From: a marine gamma proteobacterium HTCC2080
GTDB taxonomy: Bacteria > Pseudomonadota > Gammaproteobacteria > Pseudomonadales > Halieaceae
DNA: 64,000 nt
NCBI GenBank assembly: GCA_000169115.1
Contig: AAVV01000001.1
Span: 372,001 to 436,000, forward strand
Direction of reading: 5' to 3'
The translations under genes and the position numbers were made by a program. Below the pieces are notes generated by a model. The model was not told where the DNA came from. It saw only the letters and a program-made list of their open reading frames with translations, and did no database searches. Shown one piece after another: positions 25,999-34,285 of this stretch; position 1 is the first letter of the stretch, and every line of letters begins with the position of its first letter.

Positions 25999-26433
25999 AT
26001 GAAATCTACTAAGTTAGTACCCATTCTGGCCATTACGTCGATAGCCATGCTATCTACAACCGTTGTAACGGCACAGCCGCCCCACAAGTCACAGCGTATG
26101 ATTAACCACCTCGATAAAGATGGCGATGACTTGGTGTCTATTGAAGAGTTTGAGGTGCCTTCACGAGGCCGAGAACATAATCGACTAGTCACCGCAGATA
26201 GAGATGGCGATGGTAATGTCAGTCGTTCAGAAATGCAGGATCAAATCGATGAGCGCTCGGAGCAAGCCATTGAGCGCTTCGAGTTGGCAGATTTGAACGA
26301 TGACGATTTTCTTACTGAAGAGGAAATAAAAATGGCGGCTTTTAGTAATATCGATAGGAACGATGATGGCTATATCGACGCCGATGAGCTATCCGCTGTG
26401 CGAAGGTCTGCTAAGCTCCGGCGTCCAAGCTGA
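25999..26433 (+). CDS. Secreted EF-hand calcium-binding protein
   Basis: The product has 144 residues from ATG 25999, with GGAG 7 bases upstream. The signal peptide ends VVTA at residue 25. Four EF-hand loops are visible: DKDGDDLVSIEE, DRDGDGNVSRSE, DLNDDDFLTEEE and DRNDDGYIDADE. It is the first gene of a unit with an ECF sigma factor, a probable anti-sigma factor and a CnrX-like sensor, so it may buffer or sense Ca2+ or another metal in the periplasm. Ligand geometry is canonical; the role in signalling is inferred from position. Confidence 0.85.
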   Translation: MKSTKLVPILAITSIAMLSTTVVTAQPPHKSQRMINHLDKDGDDLVSIEEFEVPSRGREHNRLVTADRDGDGNVSRSEMQDQIDERSEQAIERFELADLNDDDFLTEEEIKMAAFSNIDRNDDGYIDADELSAVRRSAKLRRPS

Positions 26434-26454
26434 TAAGTTGGTGGCGTAGGGCAC

Positions 26455-26976
26455 GTGTCTACAGAGACGCAACAAATGCAGCAAGTCGCCAGTGGCGATC
26501 AACGCGTCTATGCCACCTTGGTGGCCGATTATCTTGGGCCCATTTCAGCCTATGCCCAGCGGATGACAGGTAATGCTTCCAACGCCGAAGATATTACACA
26601 GGAGGTATTTTTGCGTCTGTGGTTAAAGGCTAGTGAATTTGATGCAACACGTGCACGACTTACAACCTGGTTGCACCAAATGGCCCATAACCTGGCTATT
26701 GACCAGCATCGCAAGCGTCATCGCGAGGTCTCTCTCGAAGTCATTGATGTGCCAGACCCCGCGGTCACATCGGGTTCCTCGGAAGAGCCGTACCCTGTAG
26801 CTCAGGCGCTGCTGCAACTACCCGAGCGTCAGCGCAGTGCGCTGGCGCTGACTTACTATCAGGATCTGTCGAACCGAGAAGTCGCAGACATCATGGGGCT
26901 CAGCACGCGTGCCGTTGAGTCTCTGCTAGTGCGCGCCCGTAGCGCGATGAAAGTACGATTGGAGATTACCCAATGA
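26455..26976 (+). CDS. ECF-type sigma-70 factor
   Basis: The 173-residue protein starts with GTG. Region sigma-2 spans YLGPISAYAQRMTGNASNAE and the following DITQEVFLRLWLKASEF up to NLAIDQHRKRHRE. Region sigma-4 is QLPERQRSALALTYYQDLSN and REVADIMGLSTRAVESLLVR. No sigma-3 domain, so an ECF factor. The downstream gene overlaps it by 4 bases (ATGA) and encodes a one-pass membrane protein suited to be its anti-sigma factor. Target promoters are not recognised by eye. Confidence 0.92.
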   Translation: MSTETQQMQQVASGDQRVYATLVADYLGPISAYAQRMTGNASNAEDITQEVFLRLWLKASEFDATRARLTTWLHQMAHNLAIDQHRKRHREVSLEVIDVPDPAVTSGSSEEPYPVAQALLQLPERQRSALALTYYQDLSNREVADIMGLSTRAVESLLVRARSAMKVRLEITQ

Positions 26977-27449
26977 CTGCCACCCTATTAACTCAAGAGC
27001 GTGCTATAGCCCTTATTAAGGCTTATGGCGCCGACCCTAATCGTTGGCCCCCAGAGTGGCGAGAGTCTTTGAGTCTGGCTTTGGCAAATGATCCCGCATT
27101 ACTTGCCTGTGCGGCTGTTGAAGCCAAGCTCGACCAGATGATGACCTCAGAGTCCGTCGAGCTGCCAATTACTGTTGAGTCGATTTTGAGTTTTACAAAC
27201 AAATCTATTGCCCAAAGAAACAATGAACTGATTAAGCGAGACCCGCTTGGGGAGCCCAGCCATGGCGCATTGGAGCGTTTTATTGATTGGCTATGTTTTT
27301 CGGGTGCCCAATCTACATGGCGGGGTATTGCTGTGGCGGGTCTGTCTTTAGCCGTAGGGGTTGGGTTGGGTTTGGGGGTTGTCACGCCAGCTGAGGATGA
27401 ATGGGTTGCCTCAGAACAGTATGTTTTTGCTCTTGTTGAGGGGGGTTAA
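26973..27449 (+). CDS. Probable anti-sigma factor, single membrane span
   Basis: The product has 158 residues. The N-terminal ~110 residues are soluble, then one hydrophobic segment (WRGIAVAGLSLAVGVGLGLG) near residues 120-140 leads to a short periplasmic tail. No zinc-finger HxxxCxxC motif is present, so it is not a classic ZAS protein. The start overlaps the ECF sigma stop (ATGA), the usual coupling for sigma/anti-sigma pairs. Function assigned from position and topology. Confidence 0.65.
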   Translation: MTATLLTQERAIALIKAYGADPNRWPPEWRESLSLALANDPALLACAAVEAKLDQMMTSESVELPITVESILSFTNKSIAQRNNELIKRDPLGEPSHGALERFIDWLCFSGAQSTWRGIAVAGLSLAVGVGLGLGVVTPAEDEWVASEQYVFALVEGG

Positions 27450-27453
27450 GCGG

Positions 27454-27957
27454 ATGGTTAAACGGTATTGGATTGCAGGCCTGCTGGTGGTTTCGCTAGG
27501 CCTAAATTTTTTGGGAGCGGGAGCGCTGGTAGCGCGTTACGCAATGGGCTCCCCTCCAGGGCCTATGGCTTGGGCTATGCGTGATATGGATCACGCCACT
27601 CGCGAGCGTGTGGGGGATGCGCTGCGTGGTCGCATGCAAGAGGTGGCCCCCGTGCGCAGTGAGTTTAGGCAGATTCAGGCGGAATTGAAGCGCGTTGTCA
27701 GTTCAGATCCTCTTGATGAAGCGGCGCTGTCTCAAGCACTCATCACCCTGAGAGATGTCAGCCAGCGATATCAGTTGCAACTGCACACTATCGCTCTGGA
27801 TGTTTTACCGCAGTTGTCCAGTAAGCAGCGGCGCCGAGCTGTTCATGCCCTGCTTCAGGCAGGACCGGGCCGCGGTGGTCGACACGATCGCAAGCCTAAT
27901 AAGCCTGAGGGAGAAGGTCCTCGCCAGCCCCAAAGCCCGGAGCAGGGGACCAGATGA
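27454..27957 (+). CDS. CnrX/CpxP-like periplasmic metal-sensor protein
   Basis: The product has 167 residues from ATG 27454, preceded by a G-rich stretch (gaggggggtt) ~8 bases upstream. An N-terminal hydrophobic anchor (YWIAGLLVVSLGLNFLGAG) is followed by a four-helix, Arg/Gln-rich domain with RMQEVAPVRSEFRQIQAELK and a second heptad-like helix pair, as in CnrX, ZraP, Spy and CpxP. The C-terminal 30 residues are a charged, Pro/Gly-rich tail. With the EF-hand, ECF sigma and anti-sigma genes it forms a unit like cnrYXH of Cupriavidus. Clear His/Met ligands of CnrX are not all evident, so the ligand may differ. Confidence 0.65.
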   Translation: MVKRYWIAGLLVVSLGLNFLGAGALVARYAMGSPPGPMAWAMRDMDHATRERVGDALRGRMQEVAPVRSEFRQIQAELKRVVSSDPLDEAALSQALITLRDVSQRYQLQLHTIALDVLPQLSSKQRRRAVHALLQAGPGRGGRHDRKPNKPEGEGPRQPQSPEQGTR

Positions 27958-28225
27958 TCGACCATCTGAAAAACACTGGGCGTGATAGCCAGCCGGGTCT
28001 GGTAAGGCGAGGCGGCTACTGCCCAAGATAACGTTTAATTAGCTGTTGTTGGCTTTTCTTAGTCGGCGCGGGGCTTTGAACTATGGAACTAGGAGGGCCA
28101 AAGTTACTTAGGGTGTGTCAGTTCGTGGAAAGTAATGACGTTTGTATGTCTGGTTTTAGGGGCTTCACCAAGCTTTAGACTGTTTTTACATCGTAGGGGT
28201 ATGCGAGGGGCGCTACACTCACACG

Positions 28226-28996
28226 ATGGAAATACTCTTTACTCAGTTGTCACCAGTTGAAATGACTTTAATGGCCGTGGGCATTTTATGTGCGGCGGTC
28301 ATGCGTGCTTTTACGGGTTTTGGTTTTGCCCTGATGGCGGTGCCCCTTCTATCGTTATTTCTATTGCCAACTGACGCGGTGGTCCTCGTTGCACTTCTGA
28401 CACTGACGACAAGCCTGGTGACGTATCGTGCCTGGTGGGGGCGCTTTGGATTAAGCGATGGGCTACCCATGGTGGGTGGTTCTATTGTGGGGACTGGGAT
28501 GGGCGTCATCTTTCTCACCCAACTGTCTCTAGCGCAGTTTCAGTTATGGATTGGGCTTATTGTTATTTTCTTGTGTCTAGTGCTCAGTCGTTTTAAGCCT
28601 AAACACCATGTAGGTGGGCCGGGAATTGCTGCTGGCACTGGCCTTTTGTCGGGCCTAATGAATGGTGCCTTCGCCATACCCGGTCCCCCCGTCATTATTT
28701 ACGCCATGGCGTGTATACCCGAGCCTGCAAACAGTCGTGGCTTTCTGATGGCCTTTTTCATGATGTCTAGCCTAATTTCGCTAACAACGTTTACGGTGTC
28801 AGGCTTGGTAACAACGACACCGTTTTACCTACTGATGCTCTCGCTGCCGGCAATGCTAATGGGTGATCGATTGGGGACTTGGTTATTCCTCCGCATCGGC
28901 GGCCAAGCTTATCGCCCCGTAGCGCTAGCGGTCTCCCTAGGCGTAGGTTTGGCAATCACTGTGAAAGCGTTGTTTGCCATAGGGTTTACTGTTTGA
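28226..28996 (+). CDS. TauE/SafE family membrane protein (sulfite/organosulfonate exporter type)
   Basis: The 256-residue protein has about eight hydrophobic segments. The family's repeated pattern is visible: [20 protein letters not shown] in the first half and [20 protein letters not shown] in the second, both with Gly/Pro-rich re-entrant signatures. Members move sulfite, sulfoacetate or related anions. The 3' end overlaps the end of smpB by 11 bases, convergent. No sulfur-metabolism gene is adjacent, so the cargo is not indicated by context. Confidence 0.85.
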   Translation: MEILFTQLSPVEMTLMAVGILCAAVMRAFTGFGFALMAVPLLSLFLLPTDAVVLVALLTLTTSLVTYRAWWGRFGLSDGLPMVGGSIVGTGMGVIFLTQLSLAQFQLWIGLIVIFLCLVLSRFKPKHHVGGPGIAAGTGLLSGLMNGAFAIPGPPVIIYAMACIPEPANSRGFLMAFFMMSSLISLTTFTVSGLVTTTPFYLLMLSLPAMLMGDRLGTWLFLRIGGQAYRPVALAVSLGVGLAITVKALFAIGFTV

Positions 28997-29468
28997 CGTT
29001 ATCGCGAACAATCCGCGCTTTTTGACGATCCCAGTCTTTGGCTTTCTCAGTATCTCGCTTGTCATGCTGCTTCTTACCCGCCGCGAGCGAAATTTTGGCT
29101 TTGGCCAGGTGGCCCTTCCAATATAACGCCGTGCAAACACAGGTTTGCCCTTTTTGGGACAGCGCCGCATTAATTTGAGCCAACTCCCGCTTGTTTAGCA
29201 GCAATTTCCGAGTGCGTGTTGGGTCGGTGACGTAATGGGATGACACGGTCTCCAGCGGTGATATCTGCGCACCGAATAAAAAAGCCTCCCCATTTTTCAT
29301 CAATACATAGGAGTCAGTTAGCTGCACGCGACCCGCGCGCATAGATTTAACTTCCCATCCGGCCAAAGACAATCCTGCCTCATAAGACTCCAGCAAGTGA
29401 TAGTCGAAGCGCGCGCGTTTATTTTGCGCGATAGTATTGTCCTGTATTTTCTTTTTCGATTTGCCCAT
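28986..29468 (-). CDS. smpB: SsrA-binding protein SmpB
   Basis: The product has 160 residues from ATG 29468 ([20 protein letters not shown]); an ATG at 29477 is in frame but lies inside a TATAAT -10 box and is not likely used. SmpB binds the tRNA-like domain of tmRNA and places it in the stalled ribosome. The core [20 protein letters not shown] and [15 protein letters not shown] and the C-terminal [20 protein letters not shown] tail are conserved. Its RNA partner ssrA is 9.4 kb away. It is divergent from the NSS symporter gene. Confidence 0.96.
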   Translation of the reverse strand: MGKSKKKIQDNTIAQNKRARFDYHLLESYEAGLSLAGWEVKSMRAGRVQLTDSYVLMKNGEAFLFGAQISPLETVSSHYVTDPTRTRKLLLNKRELAQINAALSQKGQTCVCTALYWKGHLAKAKISLAAGKKQHDKRDTEKAKDWDRQKARIVRDNVKQ

Positions 29469-29475
29469 AGGGTGC

Positions 29476-29481
29476 ATTATA
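29476..29481 (-). promoter_or_regulatory. -10 box of smpB, suggesting a leaderless transcript
   Basis: On the minus strand TATAAT (29476-29481) ends 7 bases before the ATG at 29468. With transcription starting about 7 bases after the -10, the mRNA would begin at or within one base of the start codon, and no ribosome binding site is present. A -35 was not identified with confidence. Confidence 0.5.
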
Positions 29482-29511
29482 CGGGTTCGCAGGCCTAGAG
29501 AATCATATTGC

Positions 29512-30828
29512 GTGTTAGATAATAATGTTCCCCAACCTTGGCAGGGCCAAACGACCTTGGTGTTTGCCCTTGCGGCTTGCTCGATAGGTTTGGGTAATGT
29601 GCTGCGTATGCCTTATATGCTGGGTGAGTACGGCGGCGCACCTTTTTTTCTTTGCTATGTGGCAACGGTATTCACCGTAGCAGTGCCTGTGCTGACCGCT
29701 GAGGTCATGCTGGGTAGCAAAGGCCGGGCCTCGCCATTGGGCGCTTTGCGGTGGGCCAGCGACCAGTCGGGTCGCTCCACGCACTGGAGCCTGCTGGGTG
29801 TCGTACAGTGTTTTCTGGGTGTTGTGCTGGCTATTTACTGTTTGCCTATGATCGCTTGGATGATTGATCGTGCTGTTGTTATCAATTCAGACTCATTGGC
29901 CTCAGCCAGTGCCACTGAGGTGGCTGTAAGTTTCCAGCAGCTTGTCGCGACCCCCAATACGTTGATTTTGCTTGCTCTTGTTGGGCTGGTTACCCTTTTG
30001 GCGGCCCTGGGTCCGCAAGTTGCCATGGCACTGATTGGGTGGGTTGTTCTGCCTGCCATGGCAGTCGCACTTCTAAGCCTTTTACAGTACAGCATCGAAT
30101 TCGGTGACCTTCCGTCAGCGGGTGATTGGTTGTTCGCGGTTAATTACTCCCATTTTGGTTGGGAGGCGGCCATGATGGGTATGCTCAGCGGTGTACTCAC
30201 GCTGGTAGCTGGGCTGGGAGTCGGCAGTGTTTTTGGCGCGCGCTCGCCGAAAAACCTGCCTTTACTTCGCGCCGTTATAGCAGCAGCTATCTTAGATGTG
30301 GCCTTCATGCTGGCAACTGCTGTTGCGCTTTTACCCTTGTTAGGCGCGACTAATGTTCTGCCTGCAGAAGGTCTGCCTTTCTTATTTATTGCGGTGCCCT
30401 ATGCTTTTGCCAATTTGCCGCTAGGAGAGGTTTATGGCGCGGTCTTTTTTGGCTTCGCAGCATTAGCTGTTTTTGCGGCTTTGCTGGCTTTGCTGGAGCC
30501 TTCCGTCATGCTCTTGCATCAGGAGGGGGGGGTTAACCGAAACTTAGCGGCACTTATGGTCGGTGCTGGTCTTGGTTTAGGGGTATTTTGGCAGGCGTAT
30601 ACGGGGGAAAATATTGTCTATTTACCCCTGATGCTCGACGTGGCCATCGTCGTAGTGCTGTTATTCTTAAGCCTATTTGTAGCCTGGAGAATGCCAAGAC
30701 CCTTTGCTCGAGCCGAGTTATACCGCGAGCCTCGCTGGCTTTTTAATGTTTGGTGGCTGTGTCTTCGCTATATCGTGCCCACATCACTGGCGTTGGTGCT
30801 TTATTGGCAGCTGGTAGCGGCACAATGA
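29512..30828 (+). CDS. Sodium-dependent transporter, NSS (LeuT/SNF) family
   Basis: The product has 438 residues from a GTG at 29512; the open frame extends further upstream without a usable start. Eleven or twelve hydrophobic segments are present. The family signature in TM1 is [20 protein letters not shown], with the unwound Gly-rich centre, and [17 protein letters not shown] follows, as in LeuT-like amino-acid symporters. The family normally carries amino acids or osmolytes with Na+. The region upstream is shared with divergent smpB. Substrate not predictable. Confidence 0.88.
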   Translation: MLDNNVPQPWQGQTTLVFALAACSIGLGNVLRMPYMLGEYGGAPFFLCYVATVFTVAVPVLTAEVMLGSKGRASPLGALRWASDQSGRSTHWSLLGVVQCFLGVVLAIYCLPMIAWMIDRAVVINSDSLASASATEVAVSFQQLVATPNTLILLALVGLVTLLAALGPQVAMALIGWVVLPAMAVALLSLLQYSIEFGDLPSAGDWLFAVNYSHFGWEAAMMGMLSGVLTLVAGLGVGSVFGARSPKNLPLLRAVIAAAILDVAFMLATAVALLPLLGATNVLPAEGLPFLFIAVPYAFANLPLGEVYGAVFFGFAALAVFAALLALLEPSVMLLHQEGGVNRNLAALMVGAGLGLGVFWQAYTGENIVYLPLMLDVAIVVVLLFLSLFVAWRMPRPFARAELYREPRWLFNVWWLCLRYIVPTSLALVLYWQLVAAQ

Positions 30829-30851
30829 ATAGGCTGAGGTAGTATCACGGC

Positions 30852-31295
30852 ATGACGATTATTGATCGCAGTGCGCTTTTACCCTTCTCGGCCGAGGGGG
30901 TTTTCGATTTGGTGGCGGATATCGAAGGTTATCCAGATTTTCTCCCCGGCTGTGTTGAGGCTGAAATTATTGAACAAACTGGCAATATCGTAATGGCCCG
31001 TTTGGCTCTTTCCCGTGTAGGTATTACTCAGAGTTTCATGACGCAGAACACGCTAGCGCGTGCCGATACTATTGATTTGCGGTTGATTGATGGTCCATTT
31101 GAGCGGTTTTCTGGAGTTTGGACGTTTAAGTCACTCGCACCCGAGGCTTGTAAAGTGGCACTGCTGCTAGACTTTAAGCTCAAAAGTAGCGTCATCAACG
31201 TAGCGGCGGGGAAGTTATTTGACCGTGTTGCCCATGACCTGGTGGATGCCGTGGTTAAGCGGGCTCATCATTTATTGGGAGATTCTGCTCCGTGA
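30852..31295 (+). CDS. ratA: RatA / COQ10-like START-domain protein
   Basis: The 147-residue protein has the RatA pattern: LPFSAEGVFDLVADIEGYPD, FLPGCVEAEIIEQTGNIVMA, and a C-terminal helix VAAGKLFDRVAHDLVDAVVK. The fold binds a hydrophobic ligand. In mitochondria the homologue COQ10 binds ubiquinone; in E. coli RatA was described as blocking 70S assembly, while a role in respiration is also argued. It is co-directional with ratB, overlapping it by 4 bases, in the conserved smpB-ratA-ratB neighbourhood. Confidence 0.92.
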   Translation: MTIIDRSALLPFSAEGVFDLVADIEGYPDFLPGCVEAEIIEQTGNIVMARLALSRVGITQSFMTQNTLARADTIDLRLIDGPFERFSGVWTFKSLAPEACKVALLLDFKLKSSVINVAAGKLFDRVAHDLVDAVVKRAHHLLGDSAP

Positions 31296-31603
31296 CAGAT
31301 TCAATAACGATTGAAGTGGCCTTTGCACTGCCAGAGCGGCAGCTTATTTGCGCGGTCACTGTGCCCAAAGGAACGACCGCCTCAGAAGCCGTCATTCAGT
31401 CTGGCATTGAAGAGGAGTTCGATGAGCTGATCCTTGCCGATAACCCAAGTTTGGGCATTTTTGGTAAAGCTATAAAAGGTGATCAGGTACTTAAGCCCGG
31501 GGAGCGCGTCGAGATCTACCGGGCTTTAAAAGTTGATCCCAAGGAAGTACGTAAACGACGGGCTGCTGAAGCCAAACAGCGGCGCGCTGAGGGCGAGACT
31601 TAG
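31292..31603 (+). CDS. RatB / RnfH family protein (ubiquitin-like beta-grasp)
   Basis: The 103-residue protein starts with GTG overlapping the ratA stop (GTGA). It has the RnfH pattern: ITIEVAFALPERQLICAVTV, then LGIFGKAIKGDQVLKPGERV, and EIYRALKVDPKEVRKRRAAE at the end. The family is a small beta-grasp protein found next to ratA in most gammaproteobacteria; its function is not established. The C-terminal tail is basic. It is convergent with bamE, 3 bases away. Confidence 0.9.
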   Translation: MTDSITIEVAFALPERQLICAVTVPKGTTASEAVIQSGIEEEFDELILADNPSLGIFGKAIKGDQVLKPGERVEIYRALKVDPKEVRKRRAAEAKQRRAEGET

Positions 31604-31606
31604 GTT

Positions 31607-32020
31607 TTAAACCTCTGTTTGCTCTTGCTCTCCACTTTCGGCATCGGTCTGTGGCTCCTCGGTTCCCGTGCTAGCCCAGTCGGGCACCTCACTACCTGTA
31701 ACATCGACGAGTGCATCACCTTCGAAAAATACTGAAAGTTTGCTTTCCTGAAGGGTTTTGTTGCCGTTGCGCAGAAAATAGCGATAGTCCCAGCGATCGG
31801 TATTGAAGGTGTCTTCAATGAGTGGCGTTCCCATGACGAACCGCACCTGCCTGCGTGTCATGCCAGGCTGAAGTTGCTCGATCATCTCGGGAGTGATGAT
31901 ATTCCCTTGTTCGACGTCGATTCGGTAGGCACTGAGAAAACTCAAGCTACCGCTGCAGCCCGATAGTAGGACTAAGGCTAGTGTTAGGGGAATAAGTGGG
32001 CTGCGAAGATGCAATGCCAT
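31607..32020 (-). CDS. bamE: Outer-membrane assembly lipoprotein BamE (SmpA/OmlA)
   Basis: The product has 137 residues from ATG 32020, giving a compact lipoprotein signal with lipobox LLSGC; upstream in-frame ATGs would add 12 or 54 residues of non-signal sequence. BamE stabilises the BAM complex that inserts outer-membrane beta-barrel proteins. The core YRIDVEQGNIITPEMIEQLQ and PGMTRRQVRFVMGTPLIEDTF and RWDYRYFLRNGN are diagnostic. The C-terminus is an acidic Gln/Glu-rich tail. It is divergent from fur, as in pseudomonads (omlA-fur). Confidence 0.95.
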   Translation of the reverse strand: MALHLRSPLIPLTLALVLLSGCSGSLSFLSAYRIDVEQGNIITPEMIEQLQPGMTRRQVRFVMGTPLIEDTFNTDRWDYRYFLRNGNKTLQESKLSVFFEGDALVDVTGSEVPDWASTGTEEPQTDAESGEQEQTEV

Positions 32021-32096
32021 CGGATTTTGGTTCCAAGCTTCGATCTGGTCGGGCATGATACCCCGTAAACACCCACAACAGTCACGGAAAAATATT

Positions 32097-32510
32097 ATGC
32101 CCAGTGAAAATGTTGAGCTTCGCAAGGCTGGCCTCAAGGTCACTCTGCCTCGTATCAAGATCTTGCAAATGCTCGATTCCACCTCTGAAAGTGCTGAGCA
32201 CTTGAGCGCCGAGGATGTTTATCAGCGGCTTCGTGACACTGGAGAGGACGTGGGATTAGCGACGGTGTATCGGGTTTTGACCCAGTTTGAGACCGCGGGC
32301 CTGGTGACACGCCATAACTTTGAAACGGGGCATTCGGTCTTTGAATTGTCGTCTGATGACCACCACGACCACATGGTCGATGTGGAAAGTAACGAGGTTG
32401 TGGAGTTCTTTGACGAGGTTATTGAAGCACGACAGCATGAAATTGCTGAGGAGAATGGCTTTGAAATTATCGACCATTCGTTGGTGCTCTACGTACGTAA
32501 GCGGCGCTAG
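32097..32510 (+). CDS. fur: Ferric uptake regulator Fur (no cysteines)
   Basis: The product has 137 residues from ATG 32097. Fur represses iron-uptake genes when loaded with Fe2+. The winged helix (AEDVYQRLRDTGEDVGLATV, YRVLTQFETAGLV) and the metal site DDHHDHMVD with downstream EIAEENGFEIIDHSLVLYVR are conserved. The structural CxxC of E. coli Fur is absent; where E. coli has LICLDCGKV this protein reads MVDVESNEV. There is no Cys in the whole protein, one fewer than in Pseudomonas aeruginosa Fur, which keeps a single Cys. It probably works without the structural zinc. Divergent from bamE. Confidence 0.95.
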   Translation: MPSENVELRKAGLKVTLPRIKILQMLDSTSESAEHLSAEDVYQRLRDTGEDVGLATVYRVLTQFETAGLVTRHNFETGHSVFELSSDDHHDHMVDVESNEVVEFFDEVIEARQHEIAEENGFEIIDHSLVLYVRKRR

Positions 32511-32518
32511 CGCTGCGC

Positions 32519-34174
32519 TTAATCCGCGTTGAGCATTTCCCGAGCATGTGCCCTAGTACTGTCAGTGATAGTGAGTCCGCCCTGCATTCTGGCTATTTCC
32601 TCAACGCGCTCTTCGACCTCCAGTAAGTGCACTTCCGTAAATACAGCGGAAGCGTCACCAGTTTTACTGACCTGCAGGTGGTGCGAGCCCTTGCAGGCAA
32701 CCTGAGCCAAGTGCGTAACGCATAGCACTTGAACTCGTTGGCTTAGTTGGCTCAGCAGTTCGCCAACAACTTCGGCGACCCCGCCACCTATCCCGACGTC
32801 AACTTCATCGAAGATCATGGTAGGGGCTGTTGCACTTTCAGCAGCCGCAACTTGCAGCGCGAGACTAATTCGGGAAAGTTCACCACCCGAAGCAATTTTA
32901 GCCAGTGATCCAAGCGCACTGCCGGGATTAGTACTAATGAGGAACTCTACCTGTTCAGCACCTGCTGGATCTGGGGTTTCTTCAGGGTGTTGAGTCAAAA
33001 CAACCTGAAAATCGCAGCGCTCCATGGCGAGTCGGTTCAGGGTTGTCGAGACATGTCCAATTAATTGTTTCGCGGCCTTTTTGCGTTTGGCGGTGAGTTT
33101 TTTAGCACTCTTGACCCAAGCTAACTGCGCGGTTTGCAGCGCCTCCTCAAGTTTATTCAGTTGATCGGGACCCGCGTTGAGTGTCTCAAGTTCGGCCCTG
33201 AGTTGATCGTGGCGGTGGGTGAGTTGCTCGGGCATGACACGGTGTTTTCGAGCTAAGTCATAGACCTGTTCAAGGCGTTCTGACACCCACTGCAGCTGTG
33301 CTGGATCGCGATCGAGTTGGTCGGTGTATCTGACAAGCTCGCTTTGCGCCTCTTGCAGTTGAATTTCCGCGGTCTCAAGCATCTCGCGGATATTGTTCAT
33401 GGTTGAACCTTCGTGTCGCTCGTCACAGACCAGTTGCCGAATGCGCACCAGCTGCTCAAGTTGTTGCTCGCAGTGTTCTTGTGCCTGTCCGGCACTGTCT
33501 AAAAGGAAGTCAGCATTAAGCAGCTGTTTTTGTTCCGCCTCGAGACTTTGTAGCTCCGATGCACCGAGGTCTAGGGTGTCGAGCTCTGAGACCTGATAGG
33601 TCAGCAAGTCAAAGCGCGCTGTATCGGCTTCAGATTGCCCGGCCTTTTGTTTAAGTTCAGAGGCGAGCGTCTGCCAGTGAACTGAAGCTCGGGCTACCTC
33701 TGCCGCGAGTTCTGTGGCACCAGCAGTGGCGTCTAAAAGAGCGCGCTGACTAGATCTGCGCAGCAGAGACTGGTGGGCGTGCTGGCTGTGAATATCAACC
33801 AGTAGCGCGCCAACAGCCGCGCAATCGACTAGGGTTGCGGGCGCGCCATTGATAAATGCTTTAGAGCGCCCGTCGGCACCGGCCACCCGCCGAAGAATGC
33901 ATTCCTCGGTAGGCAGGTCTAACTCACGTGTCTTGAGCCAGGCGGTCACTGCAGGGAGCTGGTCGATCTGGAAAACCGCCGTAATGTCGGCACGCTTTGC
34001 GCCTGGCCTAACTGTTCGGGCATCTGCCCTATCGCCAATGCACAGTCCCAGCGCATCAAGCATGATGGACTTACCCGCGCCCGTTTCTCCTGTAATCACT
34101 GTCATCCCCTCGTCTAGATCCATGTCTAAAGAGGCGACGACGGCATAATCGCGGATTGTGATTTGTCTTAGCAT
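32519..34174 (-). CDS. recN: DNA repair protein RecN
   Basis: The product has 551 residues from ATG 34174 (MLRQITIRDYAVV), with GGAAG upstream; a 13-residue longer frame is unlikely. It is an SMC-like ATPase for double-strand break repair. The Walker A is VITGETGAGKSIMLDALGL, the coiled-coil middle spans ~residues 160-350, and the signature IASGGELSRISLALQVA with Walker B PTMIFDEVDVGIGG follows. It is convergent with fur (8-base gap). SOS (LexA) control is usual for recN, but I do not see a LexA box in the short upstream region. Confidence 0.96.
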   Translation of the reverse strand: MLRQITIRDYAVVASLDMDLDEGMTVITGETGAGKSIMLDALGLCIGDRADARTVRPGAKRADITAVFQIDQLPAVTAWLKTRELDLPTEECILRRVAGADGRSKAFINGAPATLVDCAAVGALLVDIHSQHAHQSLLRRSSQRALLDATAGATELAAEVARASVHWQTLASELKQKAGQSEADTARFDLLTYQVSELDTLDLGASELQSLEAEQKQLLNADFLLDSAGQAQEHCEQQLEQLVRIRQLVCDERHEGSTMNNIREMLETAEIQLQEAQSELVRYTDQLDRDPAQLQWVSERLEQVYDLARKHRVMPEQLTHRHDQLRAELETLNAGPDQLNKLEEALQTAQLAWVKSAKKLTAKRKKAAKQLIGHVSTTLNRLAMERCDFQVVLTQHPEETPDPAGAEQVEFLISTNPGSALGSLAKIASGGELSRISLALQVAAAESATAPTMIFDEVDVGIGGGVAEVVGELLSQLSQRVQVLCVTHLAQVACKGSHHLQVSKTGDASAVFTEVHLLEVEERVEEIARMQGGLTITDSTRAHAREMLNAD

Positions 34175-34285
34175 AATATGCTTCCGAGTATTTCCTCCCT
34201 TATAGCGCAACATGACTCAATCGGGAAAGGTCGCAGACGGTTCTTTGTCCTGAACGTCGGCTGTGTTACTAATTAGGAATGATAA

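Noticed and set aside
28083-28178. A 31-codon plus-strand frame between the CnrX-like and TauE genes
   Set aside because: Too short, no ribosome binding site, and no similarity noticed.
33102-33110. TTAGCACTC, an exact half of a CIRCE element
   Set aside because: It lies inside recN and the matching inverted half is absent 9 bases downstream; chance occurrence.
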